Below are positions 16,820-25,575 of a stretch of DNA of 64,000 nucleotides, one piece after another; position 1 is the first letter of the stretch, and each line of letters begins with the position of its first letter. Source of the stretch: Sporosarcina cascadiensis. GTDB lineage: Bacteria > Bacillota > Bacilli > Bacillales_A > Planococcaceae. Under the pieces are notes generated by a model. It saw only the letters and a list, made by a program, of their open reading frames with translations. It searched no databases and was not told the DNA's origin. The translations under genes and the position numbers were made by a program. Location of the stretch: assembly GCF_009650995.1 (NCBI RefSeq), contig NZ_WHVV01000006.1:124001-188000 (forward strand), written 5' to 3'.

Positions 16820-18172
16820 ATGAAAACTAAAAATATAATTATTATTGGCGCAGCGGGAAGAGACTTCCATAACTTTAATACATACTACCGTAATAAGGAG
16901 GAATATAATGTGGTCGCATTCACAGCGACTCAGATTCCTGATATTGACGGACGAAAATACCCGGCAGAATTAGCCGGTGACCTGTATCCGGAAGGCATTC
17001 CAATTTATTCACAGGATCAATTACCTGAACTAATTAAAGAACTGAAGGCTGATGAATGTGTCTTCTCCTATAGTGATCTCAGCTACGAGAAAGTAATGGG
17101 AATCGGTGCAATTGTGAACGCGGCAGGTGCTAATTTCACATTGCTCGGCTCAAAGGCAACGATGATTAAAAGTAATAAGCCGGTCATTTCGGTTTGTGCT
17201 GTCAGAACAGGAACAGGGAAAAGCCAGACATCACGAAAAGTTATCGAGACTCTTTTAGAGCATGACTTGAAAGTAGTGGCAATCCGTCATCCTATGCCCT
17301 ACGGCGATCTGGCTGCACAGCGTGTCCAGCGTTATGCAACAGTTGCAGATTTTGAAAAGCACAACTGTACAATTGAAGAAATGGAAGAATACGAGCCACA
17401 TGTGGACCGTGGAAATATCATTTATGCAGGTGTGGATTACCAGGATATCTTGAATGCTGCGGAAAATGATCCAGACGGCTGTGACGTAATTCTATGGGAT
17501 GGCGGAAACAACGACTTTTCATTCTATGAGCCGGATTTGGCGATTACCGTTCTTGACCCGCACCGTCCGGGGCATGAATTGAAATATTACCCGGGAGAAG
17601 TATGCTTGCGTACTACAGATGTATCCATCATCAATAAAATTGACAGCGCACCTGAAGAAGCTGTTCAAACAGTTGAAAATAATATTAAATTTGCAGCTCC
17701 GAACAGTACAATTATTAAAGCGGAGTCAAAGATCACAGTGGATAATCCGGAAATTATTAAAGGTAAACGTGTTCTGATCGTAGAAGACGGCCCAACGCTG
17801 ACACACGGCGAGATGAAATTGGGTGCAGGCGTAATTGCAGCACAGCGTTTGGGTGCATCCGAAATTGTTGATCCGCGTCCGTTTGCAGTCGGCAGTCTGA
17901 TCACGACATTCGAAAAATACACACATATTGACAGTATTTTGCCGGCAATGGGCTATGGCGAGCAGCAGCTGAAAGATTTGGAAGCAACGATCAATGCAAC
18001 TGACTGCGACGCCGTTATTATCGGAACACCGATGGATCTGTCACGTGTAATCAACATTGATAAGCCTTGCACGCGTGTTTATTATGACCTGGAAGAAGTG
18101 GGAAGTCCGAACCTCGAGACAGTGCTCGGCGAATTTATCGTGAAACATAATTTAGCTGCAACAAATGTATAA
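16820..18172 (+). CDS. Cyclic 2,3-diphosphoglycerate synthetase-family protein
   Basis: A 450-aa P-loop protein of the family named after the methanogen enzyme that closes 2,3-bisphosphoglycerate to its cyclic form with ATP. The N-terminal part is Rossmann-like (IIIIGAAGRDFHNFNTYYR, residues 6-24). The P-loop is VRTGTGKSQTSRKV near 130, followed by a nucleotide-binding-like stretch DVILWDGGNND near 228. A family-specific ILIVEDGPTLTHGEM-type region lies near 315. Bacterial members are of unproven function. The gene has its own promoter, a GGAGAG ribosome site and a terminator. Confidence 0.8.
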   Translation: MKTKNIIIIGAAGRDFHNFNTYYRNKEEYNVVAFTATQIPDIDGRKYPAELAGDLYPEGIPIYSQDQLPELIKELKADECVFSYSDLSYEKVMGIGAIVNAAGANFTLLGSKATMIKSNKPVISVCAVRTGTGKSQTSRKVIETLLEHDLKVVAIRHPMPYGDLAAQRVQRYATVADFEKHNCTIEEMEEYEPHVDRGNIIYAGVDYQDILNAAENDPDGCDVILWDGGNNDFSFYEPDLAITVLDPHRPGHELKYYPGEVCLRTTDVSIINKIDSAPEEAVQTVENNIKFAAPNSTIIKAESKITVDNPEIIKGKRVLIVEDGPTLTHGEMKLGAGVIAAQRLGASEIVDPRPFAVGSLITTFEKYTHIDSILPAMGYGEQQLKDLEATINATDCDAVIIGTPMDLSRVINIDKPCTRVYYDLEEVGSPNLETVLGEFIVKHNLAATNV

Positions 18173-18184
18173 AATAAAAAAATC

Positions 18185-18228
18185 ACGCACCAGTGCCGGA
18201 TTAAACATCGGCCGCTGGTGCGTTTTTC
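18185..18228 (+). terminator. Terminator
   Basis: A GC-rich hairpin (CGCACCAGTGCCG with CGGCcGCTGGTGCG) followed by TTTTT, just downstream of the synthetase-like gene. Confidence 0.9.
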
Positions 18229-18262
18229 TGCTATACTTAAAGGTAAATAAGGGGGAACTGCA

Positions 18263-18463
18263 ATGTTTAAATCAAAAATAATCGATCTCGTCATCGGGCT
18301 TGTCATGGTTTACTTTGCCTATGATCGGATTGCTGCAGGCTCTACGGGAATGGGAATCTTCTTCATCGTATTGGCTGCGCTGAACCTGCTGGCGTTCTTT
18401 ATAAAGCTTAAAACCGACAAAGAACTTCGTGATAAACATTCCATCACAACACCTCGGGACTGA
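18263..18463 (+). CDS. 66-aa two-span membrane protein
   Basis: A small protein with two hydrophobic segments (about residues 6-24 and 28-48) and a charged C-terminal tail. AAGGGGGAA precedes ATG 18263 at a good distance. It lies alone between two terminator-bounded genes. I do not recognise the family, and its function is unknown. Confidence 0.65.
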   Translation: MFKSKIIDLVIGLVMVYFAYDRIAAGSTGMGIFFIVLAALNLLAFFIKLKTDKELRDKHSITTPRD

Positions 18464-18559
18464 GTCTGAATTAAGATAAAACGAATCGGTTGTTCCTTTT
18501 TCGGCAATCCTGTAGTATAATAACGGGATTGCAATTTTTGAAATGAGGCTGGAATCTAA

Positions 18560-19636
18560 ATGAAAAAATCCATATACGGTTTGACAATCGAAGAATTGAC
18601 TAACTTCTTTATAGAAAACAAGCAGCAGAAGTTCCGAGCTGCGCAAGTGTGGGACTGGCTGTATAAAAAGCGTGTGCTGTCATTTGATGAAATGAAAAAC
18701 ATCAGTAAAGAGACACGTGACCTGCTGGACGAACATTTCACCATCCAAACGCTTGAGCAGAACGTCAAGCAAGTGTCACAGGACGGCACAGTGAAGTTTC
18801 TCTTCAAAATGACAGATGGCAACTTAATTGAAACTGTTTTGATGAAATTCCCTTACGGCTATTCTGTCTGTGTGACGACACAGGTCGGCTGTAATATCGG
18901 CTGCAGTTTCTGCGCAAGCGGTCTGCTGCGTAAAAATCGTGACTTGGATGCAGGCGAGATCGTCGGCCAGATCATGAAAGTGCAGGAACATCTCGATGGA
19001 AAAGGGGAAGACGAGCGTGTCAGCCATATCGTCGTCATGGGAATTGGCGAACCATTCGACAACTATAAAAATCTCATGAACTTTCTTCACATCGTCAACG
19101 ATCAAAAAGGTCTGTCAATCGGAGCGCGTCACATCACTGTATCCACGAGTGGTCTGACAGAAAAGATTAAAGAATTCGCAGAAGAGAATATCCAGATCAA
19201 CTTAGCTGTTTCATTGCATGCGCCAAATAATGAGCTGCGTTCAAAGATCATGAAAATTAACAAAGCATTCCCGATTGAGAAATTGATGGACTCGATCAAT
19301 TATTATTTGGAAACGACAAATCGCCGGATTACGTTTGAATATATTTTACTGCGCGATGTCAATGATCATGTGAAAGAAGCAGAAGAACTCGGCAGATTAT
19401 TAGCGGATAAGCGGCATTTGGCGTACGTCAACTTGATTCCGTATAATCCTGTTGACGAACACGGTCAATACCAGCGAAGCGAACCGCAAGCTATTAAATC
19501 ATTTTACGAAGCACTGAAACGTAAAGGCATTAACTGCGGTGTTCGTCTGGAAAACGGTACAGATATTGATGCCGCATGCGGTCAACTGCGAAGTAAACAA
19601 ATTAAAACAGCAAAAAAACAGCCGGTCGGAGAATAA
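18560..19636 (+). CDS. rlmN: RlmN-type radical SAM methyltransferase (23S rRNA A2503 / tRNA A37)
   Basis: A 358-aa enzyme that methylates C2 of adenine. The radical SAM cluster CxxxCxxC is C111, C115 and C118 (CNIGCSFC). Family catalytic cysteines are visible at C104 (SVCVTTQ) and in the C-terminal DAACGQLRS. The [11 protein letters not shown] version of the post-cluster loop, unlike ASTLGGLKRNL of B. subtilis RlmN, resembles a subgroup seen in lactic acid bacteria, so a second RlmN of the usual type may exist elsewhere. Cfr is less likely given the overall RlmN pattern. The gene stands alone, and the terminator overlaps its stop. Confidence 0.85.
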   Translation: MKKSIYGLTIEELTNFFIENKQQKFRAAQVWDWLYKKRVLSFDEMKNISKETRDLLDEHFTIQTLEQNVKQVSQDGTVKFLFKMTDGNLIETVLMKFPYGYSVCVTTQVGCNIGCSFCASGLLRKNRDLDAGEIVGQIMKVQEHLDGKGEDERVSHIVVMGIGEPFDNYKNLMNFLHIVNDQKGLSIGARHITVSTSGLTEKIKEFAEENIQINLAVSLHAPNNELRSKIMKINKAFPIEKLMDSINYYLETTNRRITFEYILLRDVNDHVKEAEELGRLLADKRHLAYVNLIPYNPVDEHGQYQRSEPQAIKSFYEALKRKGINCGVRLENGTDIDAACGQLRSKQIKTAKKQPVGE

Positions 19637-19656
19637 TCATCTCCAGCCGGCTTTTC
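19620..19656. terminator. Terminator after rlmN
   Basis: Stem GCCGG-tc-GGAGA with TCTCC-a-GCCGGC, then TTTTC. It overlaps the rlmN stop codon and separates it from the convergent membrane protein gene. Confidence 0.8.
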
Positions 19657-20028
19657 TTATTTCTTCAGTAATTTGATAAGAAATTGGACAATGACAGAAA
19701 CCGCCAGTCCAAATGAAGAAATGATGAACAGGGACAAGATACCGATCGCTTCTGAAAATTCATTATCCATCATGAGGAAGCTTCGAAACATTTCAGCGAA
19801 TGCGAGTACCAGTACAACCATAAACATCTTGAAGGCAATATGTAATTGATAAAATAGTAAAAGGGAACTGACGATACCGACAATCAGTCCAAACACCGCA
19901 AATGATAAATAGTTGTTGACGACCAAATCGTGACCGAGAACAGTCCGTACGCCCAAAATAAGCAGAACGAACGATATCAATCCTGTAAAAAAACCGACTT
20001 TCCAATAACGAGAATCCAACAAGTACAC
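19657..20028 (-). CDS. 123-aa four-span membrane protein
   Basis: Four hydrophobic helices (about residues 12-30, 40-60, 64-84 and 93-118) with short charged loops. I do not recognise the family. The GTG start at 20028 has AAGGGAAA 7 nt upstream. It follows the sco gene in the same direction after 66 bp; an ATGACG/TATACT pair in that gap could be a separate promoter. Context (two-component system, Sco) suggests but does not show a role near the respiratory chain. Confidence 0.6.
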   Translation of the reverse strand: MYLLDSRYWKVGFFTGLISFVLLILGVRTVLGHDLVVNNYLSFAVFGLIVGIVSSLLLFYQLHIAFKMFMVVLVLAFAEMFRSFLMMDNEFSEAIGILSLFIISSFGLAVSVIVQFLIKLLKK

Positions 20029-20094
20029 CTGCTTTCCCTTCCTAGTATAGCGGAATCAGCGCCGGCCGTCATGTCTTTCGTTGCCGGCTGCCGA

Positions 20095-20655
20095 TCATTT
20101 TATCCGCTTCATATCCTTCAGCAATTCATCGCGGTACGTTTCATTCGAGAAATTATACTCTTTCATAATATAGCCTTCTGAATCCATCAAATAAAAATTA
20201 GTGCCGTGCACCACTTGTGTCGAAGCCTTATGCTTCAGTACGAACGTCTGGAACTCTTCGCGCGCAAAGGCTTCCAGCTCTTGCTGGGAATAGCCGGTCA
20301 GCAGATGCCAGTTGGATTCATCATCAGTGAAATTGGCAATGTACTTCTTCAAAACCGCGGGGTTATCCACTTCTGAATCGACCGAGAAGGAAACGAATTC
20401 AACGTCTAAGCCTTCTTCTTTTAGCAGTTTCTGAAGATTGGCCATTTCGCTCGTCAATGTCGGACAAATCGTTGTACAGGAAGTGAAGGCGAAATCAGCA
20501 ATCCAAGGCGTGCCGTTGAGCTGTTCAGTGCCAAATGGAGCGCCATCTTGATCTATGAAAGTAAAGGGACGAACTTGTTTTCCGCGTTCAAGCGGTTCAC
20601 TGCAGCCCGTCAAAATTAGGATTGTCAGCAATAGAAAAGAGAAGAGACGTTTCAT
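20095..20655 (-). CDS. Sco1/SenC family copper chaperone lipoprotein
   Basis: A 186-aa thioredoxin-fold lipoprotein that delivers copper to the CuA site of cytochrome c oxidase. The lipobox is ILTGC (Cys 18). The copper-binding CxxxC is SCTTICP (about 59-65), and the distal ligand His is in VVHGTNFYL near 149. Length is close to B. subtilis Sco (YpmQ). It starts 1 nt after the histidine kinase stop, so it belongs to the kinase operon. The qox oxidase at 36.8 kb lacks CuA, so its client must be a cytochrome c oxidase encoded elsewhere. Confidence 0.9.
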   Translation of the reverse strand: MKRLFSFLLLTILILTGCSEPLERGKQVRPFTFIDQDGAPFGTEQLNGTPWIADFAFTSCTTICPTLTSEMANLQKLLKEEGLDVEFVSFSVDSEVDNPAVLKKYIANFTDDESNWHLLTGYSQQELEAFAREEFQTFVLKHKASTQVVHGTNFYLMDSEGYIMKEYNFSNETYRDELLKDMKRIK

Positions 20656-22065
20656 TTATTCATCACTCCTTTGCTCTAGTCCAGCAGAAAGAGGCAGCTC
20701 AATCGTGACGGCAGTATGTGTTGATTCATTCGACACGTCCAATGTCCCTTGATGTAATCTGATAATTTCTTTGACGATTGACAGCCCCAGCCCTGATCCG
20801 CCGGTTGTGCGGCTGCGAGCTTTGTCGGTGCGGAAAAAGCGTTCACCGATGCGAGCTACATCCTCATCACCGATTGTCACACCGTCATTGGTAATCTGAT
20901 ATTTCACGCCTGTCTCGCTTGCTGCTAAACGAATGATGATTTCCTGCTGAGCGTATTTGACTGCATTGTCAATCGTATTATAGAAGACTTGCTGTAAACG
21001 TTTCGGATCACCTTGCAGAATTAATTCTTCGTTAATTGATGTCTGTAATTGAATATTTTTTTCTTTCATTCGGATTTCAAACAGTTCCAGCGTATCGAGC
21101 AGCAGCTGTGCAATCGCAATCGGTTCGTTTTCGAGAGTATATAAATCCTGCTCGAGATGATTCAGCTCGACTAAATCGTGGATGAGTTTCTTCAGTCGTT
21201 CCGTTTCCTTCTCAATCGTCGATAGATACTGTTTAACGTCTTCAGGGGACCGGTCAATTTTATCTCTCGATAACTGTGCGTAGCCGCTGATATAAGTCAG
21301 GGGGGTCCGCAGTTCATGTACGACATTCGATGTGAAATCTTTTTTTCGCTGATCCTGCTCTTCTAATGAGCGGCTCATTGAATTAAACGCCATTGACAAT
21401 TTACCGATTTCATCCGTTCGTCCAGTCTCCAGCCGGTTGGAATAATCGCCTTTTGATACGCTTTCAGAGTATGTCTGCAATGTCTGTAAAGGCTCGAACA
21501 GTGAACTCCAGACGCGCTTCAATAGTAAGAAAAGCAGAAGGAAAAAAATGGCGCCGACAACCGTCATAATCGGCAGGCTGTCCCGAAAAACATCTTGGAT
21601 GGCGGCAAGCGGGACATAAATATAAATGAATCCAATAAGTCCGTTTTCACCTTTAATCGGAAAAATGCCGCCAAAGATTTCCCGGTTCAATTCCTCAACA
21701 TAGCCCTCCTTCATAACAGGCTGGCCTGTTTCCAGTGTTTTTTCATCGCTTTCATTGACCAGTGACTGGTAATCCAGCTCATAAGGGAAGAATGAAGTCA
21801 GATCATCCAGCCGGTCGACAACGATAATTTCATATTCTGAGACGATATTATACCATTGGATTTTCTCAATGATGGTGTCGCTTAATTCGCCGTAATGATA
21901 GTGCGAAGCGGTCCGGTTACCTTGATAAATAATGGATTCTTTAATACGTTCTTTATAAAGATCTGTGTACAGATAATGAATGAAGAAAAACGAGAAAAGG
22001 ATTGTGCAGGCGATGCTTCCTATAAAGACCAGCAACATCTTTTTGCTGAGATTCAAGTTATTCAT
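20656..22065 (-). CDS. Sensor histidine kinase
   Basis: A 469-aa membrane kinase. An N-terminal helix (about 10-29), an extracytoplasmic sensor region (about 30-165) and a second helix (about 166-187) are followed by HAMP (about 188-240). The HisKA phospho-acceptor is VVHELRTPLTYIS near 250. The HATPase N box (YNTIDNAVKYA) and the G boxes (GSGLGLSIVKEII) are present. It overlaps the response regulator by 4 nt and abuts sco. The signal is not known; its operon partner suggests copper, redox or respiratory control. Confidence 0.92.
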   Translation of the reverse strand: MNNLNLSKKMLLVFIGSIACTILFSFFFIHYLYTDLYKERIKESIIYQGNRTASHYHYGELSDTIIEKIQWYNIVSEYEIIVVDRLDDLTSFFPYELDYQSLVNESDEKTLETGQPVMKEGYVEELNREIFGGIFPIKGENGLIGFIYIYVPLAAIQDVFRDSLPIMTVVGAIFFLLLFLLLKRVWSSLFEPLQTLQTYSESVSKGDYSNRLETGRTDEIGKLSMAFNSMSRSLEEQDQRKKDFTSNVVHELRTPLTYISGYAQLSRDKIDRSPEDVKQYLSTIEKETERLKKLIHDLVELNHLEQDLYTLENEPIAIAQLLLDTLELFEIRMKEKNIQLQTSINEELILQGDPKRLQQVFYNTIDNAVKYAQQEIIIRLAASETGVKYQITNDGVTIGDEDVARIGERFFRTDKARSRTTGGSGLGLSIVKEIIRLHQGTLDVSNESTHTAVTIELPLSAGLEQRSDE

Positions 22066-22739
22066 TGAGGATCCTCAAATTTATAGCCGATGCCCCACAC
22101 CGTTTCAATCATTTTTCCGGCGTCGCCAAGTTTCAGGCGAAGCGTCTTAATATGGGTATCGATGGTCCGTTCACTGCTCTGATGGTCGTTTCCCCAAATT
22201 AATTCGAGCAGCTGCTCACGGGAGTAAGCCCGCCCTTTATTCTTTGTCAGTAACAGCAATAAGTTGAATTCTTTCAAAGTTAAATTAAGCAGCCTGCTGT
22301 CAAGCTGAGCTGTATAAGAATCTTCATTGATTGTTAAAGGGCCGGCCTGCAAAACAAACGGTTCCGGATTTTGCCGGAAGGTCCGCCGCAACACTGCTTC
22401 AATGCGTGCTACAAGTTCACCGGGCATGAAAGGCTTGACGATATAATCATCTCCGCCCAATTTCAGTCCCTGAACCTTATCCCATTCTTCACCTCTGGCA
22501 GAAAGGAAAATCAGCGGCATTTCAGATAGCCGTTTCACTTCTTCCGCAAACGTAAAACCATCCATATAAGGCATCATGACATCCACGATACACAAATCGA
22601 TATCATGCTGTTTTACGGCTGCCAAAGCTTGAATTCCATCACCTGCCTCTTCCACTAGATAACCGGCCTCTTCCAGGATCATCCGAATCAGATTACGCAT
22701 CTGCGGCTCATCATCAATTACTAATATGTGGTAACTCAT
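22062..22739 (-). CDS. OmpR/PhoB-family response regulator
   Basis: A 225-aa regulator. The receiver domain (1-120) has the acidic pair in VIDDEPQ, the phospho-acceptor Asp in LCIVDVMMPYMDGF near 52, and the Lys in DDYIVKPF near 101. The winged-helix DNA-binding domain (about 130-225) has LTLKEFNLLLLL, YSREQLLELIWG and a tail resembling other OmpR-family regulators. The start at 22739 is chosen over an ATG 15 bp upstream because GAGGAG lies 8 nt before it. It is first in its operon and divergent from the YtkA-like gene. Confidence 0.92.
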   Translation of the reverse strand: MSYHILVIDDEPQMRNLIRMILEEAGYLVEEAGDGIQALAAVKQHDIDLCIVDVMMPYMDGFTFAEEVKRLSEMPLIFLSARGEEWDKVQGLKLGGDDYIVKPFMPGELVARIEAVLRRTFRQNPEPFVLQAGPLTINEDSYTAQLDSRLLNLTLKEFNLLLLLTKNKGRAYSREQLLELIWGNDHQSSERTIDTHIKTLRLKLGDAGKMIETVWGIGYKFEDPQ

Positions 22740-22800
22740 TGTATTTCTCCTCATTCCATATATCGATAGTGTAATTTTCCAAAAAACTTGTGAACTCTGT

Positions 22801-22858
22801 ATGAAGTTTTAAGATATTGGGGAAACTTCATTAAAATTTCTCAATCATATCATATAAT
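22801..22858 (+). promoter_or_regulatory. Inverted repeat and -10 box in the divergent regulator/YtkA-like region
   Basis: ATGAAGTTT (22801-22809) and its perfect complement AAACTTCAT (22823-22831) are 13 nt apart. A TATAAT (22853-22858) follows, with no good -35 box except the edge of the repeat. The arrangement suits activation by the adjacent OmpR-type regulator. Confidence 0.45.
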
Positions 22859-22894
22859 CATAACAGCTAAAACAATTGAAGGAGAATGAAAAAC

Positions 22895-23650
22895 ATGAAA
22901 CGTTTCGGAATTTTATTAATGAGTGTCATGCTGACCGGTGCACTTGCTGCCTGCAGTCAGGAAGAAGATGTGCCGACAGATGCAGAACTTCCAGAAATAC
23001 TGGAAGTGGAACTGACAGTGCCTGAACAGGCCAATGCTGGAGATTCTGTTGAACTGTCTGCACTTGTAACCCAGGGTGATGAAAAAGTCGCTGATGCTTC
23101 TGAAGTGTCCTATGAAACTTGGAAGGACGGAGAAAAAGAGAACAGTATCCATGTGGAAGCGACAAATGAGAAAGATGGTACGTACACAGCTGTCACTACG
23201 TTTCCTGATGATGGATTGTATACTGTTCAGGTGCACGTGACTGCACGTGAAATGCATATTATGCCTGAAAAGCAGATTCAGATCGGCGAAGTGCAGGAAC
23301 ATCTTGATGATGAAAGTGATCATCAAGATTCCGACAGCGACCATCATGAACACGGACAGACTGAAGGTCTTTCGATTCACTTTATGCAGCCTGAAGATAC
23401 TAAGGCAGAAGTGGATACAGAATTGATGACGCATGTTGCCCTTGAAGGAGCACCATTGGAAGACACGCACGTACGCTATGAAATTGCTGATCCTGATAAT
23501 GAAATCAAATGGGTGGAAACAGAGGAATCAAAACCCGGAGAATACACAGCGAACTATCAATTTCCTAAAGCAGGAAAATATAATGTTATAATTCACATTA
23601 AAGATGATGCGCTTCATGAGCACGAAGAACATGTAATTGAAGTGAAATAA
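22895..23650 (+). CDS. Lipoprotein with two YtkA/FixH-like domains and a His-rich linker
   Basis: A 251-aa lipoprotein (lipobox ALAAC, Cys near 19). Two immunoglobulin-like YtkA repeats follow: about residues 30-118 (ending GTYTAVTTFPDDGLYTVQV) and about 150-248 (ending GEYTANYQFPKAGKYNVI). They are joined by an acidic His-rich linker (DHQDSDSDHHEH, about 140-151) that could bind metal. Start 22895 is used because GGAG lies 10 nt upstream; an ATG at 22886 is too close. Divergence from the Sco-linked two-component operon suggests envelope copper handling or oxidase assembly. That is inference. Confidence 0.8.
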   Translation: MKRFGILLMSVMLTGALAACSQEEDVPTDAELPEILEVELTVPEQANAGDSVELSALVTQGDEKVADASEVSYETWKDGEKENSIHVEATNEKDGTYTAVTTFPDDGLYTVQVHVTAREMHIMPEKQIQIGEVQEHLDDESDHQDSDSDHHEHGQTEGLSIHFMQPEDTKAEVDTELMTHVALEGAPLEDTHVRYEIADPDNEIKWVETEESKPGEYTANYQFPKAGKYNVIIHIKDDALHEHEEHVIEVK

Positions 23651-23661
23651 TATTTATTGCG

Positions 23662-23691
23662 CCCGCCAATCTTCCGTGTGGCGGGTTTTTA
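23662..23691 (+). terminator. Terminator
   Basis: A 7-bp GC stem (CCCGCCA 23662-23668 with TGGCGGG 23679-23685) followed by TTTTT. Confidence 0.85.
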
Positions 23692-23710
23692 ATTTTAAAA
23701 CTCGAAATTA

Positions 23711-23739
23711 TTGCAGAAAAGCTGTACACTGAGTGTAGT
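23711..23739 (+). promoter_or_regulatory. Promoter of the ASCH gene
   Basis: TTGCAG (23711-23716), a 17-nt spacer and TGTAGT (23734-23739), 31 nt before the start codon. Confidence 0.5.
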
Positions 23740-23770
23740 GATAAATTATAAATTACAGAGGAGTATCAGT

Positions 23771-24103
23771 ATGACAAACTATCCAGAAAAAACATGTTCG
23801 ATTGAACGATTGGTTACAATCCCGGAAGATGTACAAAAAGTTCTGAACGGAGAAAAATGGGCAACGAGACGAAATGGTGTCTACGCATATCCCGGCGAAA
23901 CTATGGATCTTGAAGGTAAAGAGTATAAAATTGAAAAACTGTATCTACAGACGCTTGGCGAACTGACTGACGAAGATGCTAAATCAGAAGGCCACAGTAC
24001 GGTGGAAGAGTACAAGCAGGCCATGCTTTCTATCCACGAAAAAATGCCTTGGCTCCCTCAAATGAAAGTATGGGTGCACGAATACAGCCCTCTTCAGAAA
24101 TGA
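23771..24103 (+). CDS. ASCH-domain protein
   Basis: A 110-aa protein of the ASCH (PUA-like) fold. It shows the fold's pattern of an early VLNGEKWATRRNG (about 22-34), then YPGETMDLEGKEYKIEKL and a C-terminal KVWVHEY strand. Family members bind RNA or, like E. coli YqfB, hydrolyse modified nucleosides, so I assign only the fold. ATG 23771 follows GAGGAG. It is probably cotranscribed with the DUF2269-like gene 8 bp downstream. Confidence 0.75.
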   Translation: MTNYPEKTCSIERLVTIPEDVQKVLNGEKWATRRNGVYAYPGETMDLEGKEYKIEKLYLQTLGELTDEDAKSEGHSTVEEYKQAMLSIHEKMPWLPQMKVWVHEYSPLQK

Positions 24104-24111
24104 TGTAATTT

Positions 24112-24552
24112 ATGAGTCTCTATTACGGAGCAGTTGTTTTTGCCCACGTAGTATCGGCTGTCATCTCAGTAGGACCCTTATTCCTGCTGCTGCCATTGAT
24201 TCGCAGGCTGCGTACTGCTAAGAGAGAAGCGGAAGACATCTATCTGGCTATCATTCGGGTGGTGATCCGGCTTGTCATGCACTCGGGACATGCCCTGGTG
24301 GTGACAGGTGTCCTGCTCATTTTATTTGGTCCTTGGCCGTGGCACAGTTCATGGGTGATTCTCACGTTAGCGGTTATGCTGCTGTCAGCTGTCTTTCTGG
24401 CGACCGGTTTTTCATCAGTCTTGAAGAAATTCCATGAATCCGGAAACGACAGACAATCGACTCTTGATAAACTGCAGCGCACCTCGTGGATCTATATCGG
24501 TTTACTGCTGATCATGCTTTGGCTGATGGTACAAAAACCTTCGATCTGGTAA
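24112..24552 (+). CDS. DUF2269-like four-span membrane protein
   Basis: A 146-aa protein with four hydrophobic segments (about 4-27, 57-73, 80-104 and 124-141). The first has AHVVSAVISVGPLFLL, typical of this integral membrane group, which is distantly like CopD-type proteins. The ribosome site is weak and it starts 8 bp after the ASCH gene, which supports translational coupling. Function unknown. Confidence 0.65.
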   Translation: MSLYYGAVVFAHVVSAVISVGPLFLLLPLIRRLRTAKREAEDIYLAIIRVVIRLVMHSGHALVVTGVLLILFGPWPWHSSWVILTLAVMLLSAVFLATGFSSVLKKFHESGNDRQSTLDKLQRTSWIYIGLLLIMLWLMVQKPSIW

Positions 24553-24568
24553 AATTACATAACGAATG

Positions 24569-24602
24569 AAAAGATGTGTACAAAGCTGCACATCTTTTTT
24601 TG
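24569..24602 (+). terminator. Terminator
   Basis: A 10-bp stem (24569-24578 with 24589-24598) followed by Ts, after the DUF2269-like gene. Confidence 0.85.
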
Positions 24603-24615
24603 CGGAAGATACTGT

Positions 24616-24644
24616 TTGACAGTGAAAAACGCAGCGAATAAGAT
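24616..24644 (+). promoter_or_regulatory. Sigma-A promoter of the NlpA/MetQ-like gene
   Basis: A consensus TTGACA (24616-24621), a 17-nt spacer and TAAGAT (24639-24644). No SAM riboswitch or T-box lies in the short leader. Confidence 0.65.
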
Positions 24645-24684
24645 AGAAATTAGCAGCTTTTGCAAAGGGGACGATTGGAACATT

Positions 24685-25470
24685 ATGAAAATGAAAATAC
24701 TTGGACTGCTGATAATTGCGGGCCTTCTGCTGACAGGCTGCAGCGGCAATCAAAACGGTCAAACCATAAAAGTTGGTACAACAGAAGGGATTTATGCGCA
24801 AGTAGTAGATAAAGCGCTTGTACCGGCATTAAAAGAGCAGGGCTATAAAACAGAAGTCATCAAATACAGCGATTTAATTGAGCCGAATACTAAGCTTGCG
24901 GAAGGAGAAATTGATGCGAATTTATTTCAGCAATCAATTTATTTGGAACAGTTCAAAGAAGAATATAACTTGGATATTTCAGCGCTGACAGAAGTGCCGA
25001 GCGTCGGCCTTGGATTATATTCCAATTCCATCACTTCACTTGATGATATTCCTACCGGTTCACTGATCACGATTCCGAACGATGAACTGGGCACAGCAAG
25101 AGCATTGCGGTTTCTTGAGCAGCTGGGCATGCTGACGGTGGATCCGGATGCATCTCCATACAGTGTCAGCGAACAGCAAATCGTGGACAATCCTAAAAAA
25201 TTAAAAATACAGCCTGTTATTACATCTCAGCTGATCGCATCACTGGCGAGCGGAGATGCGGCAGTTATTCCGGATAATTATATTCTGGCGAATGAAATGG
25301 AGCTGCAAGACGCGCTGGCTGAAGAACAGCTGAATAATGAGCTGGAATATATAATTGCAGTGAAAGATACTGATATGGATGAGGATTTCGCCAAGGCACT
25401 GAAGAAAGCCATTCAGTCTGATAAATTTAAAAAAGCCATTCAAGACGAATTTCAGGGGTTTGGTGAATAA
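24685..25470 (+). CDS. NlpA/MetQ-family substrate-binding lipoprotein
   Basis: A 261-aa lipoprotein with lipobox LLTGC (Cys near 18) and an NlpA-family type 2 binding fold. Marks are IKVGTTEGIYAQV, ANLFQQSIYLEQF near 80, and ITIPNDELGTARALRFL near 127, which is the standard NlpA loop. MetQ members bind methionine for the MetNPQ ABC transporter. No metN or metP lies here, so this is an orphan binding protein and its ligand is uncertain. It is monocistronic between a promoter and a strong terminator. Confidence 0.85.
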   Translation: MKMKILGLLIIAGLLLTGCSGNQNGQTIKVGTTEGIYAQVVDKALVPALKEQGYKTEVIKYSDLIEPNTKLAEGEIDANLFQQSIYLEQFKEEYNLDISALTEVPSVGLGLYSNSITSLDDIPTGSLITIPNDELGTARALRFLEQLGMLTVDPDASPYSVSEQQIVDNPKKLKIQPVITSQLIASLASGDAAVIPDNYILANEMELQDALAEEQLNNELEYIIAVKDTDMDEDFAKALKKAIQSDKFKKAIQDEFQGFGE

Positions 25471-25529
25471 ACTAAATCCAAGAGCTCTACTAATGTATAT
25501 GCGTTTTAATAAATACTTTCTTGGAATAT

Positions 25530-25575
25530 AAAAATGTACGGCATCCATCTGGTAATGGAGCCGTACATTTTTTAG
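25530..25575. terminator. Bidirectional terminator
   Basis: An 11-bp perfect stem (25532-25542 with 25560-25570), T-rich on both sides, between the NlpA-like gene and convergent yfkAB. Confidence 0.9.

Noticed and set aside
18560..19636. Cfr antibiotic-resistance methyltransferase
   Set aside because: The sequence follows RlmN in most positions, including the C-terminal DAACGQLR motif and the VMGIGEP region. There is no resistance-gene or mobile context.
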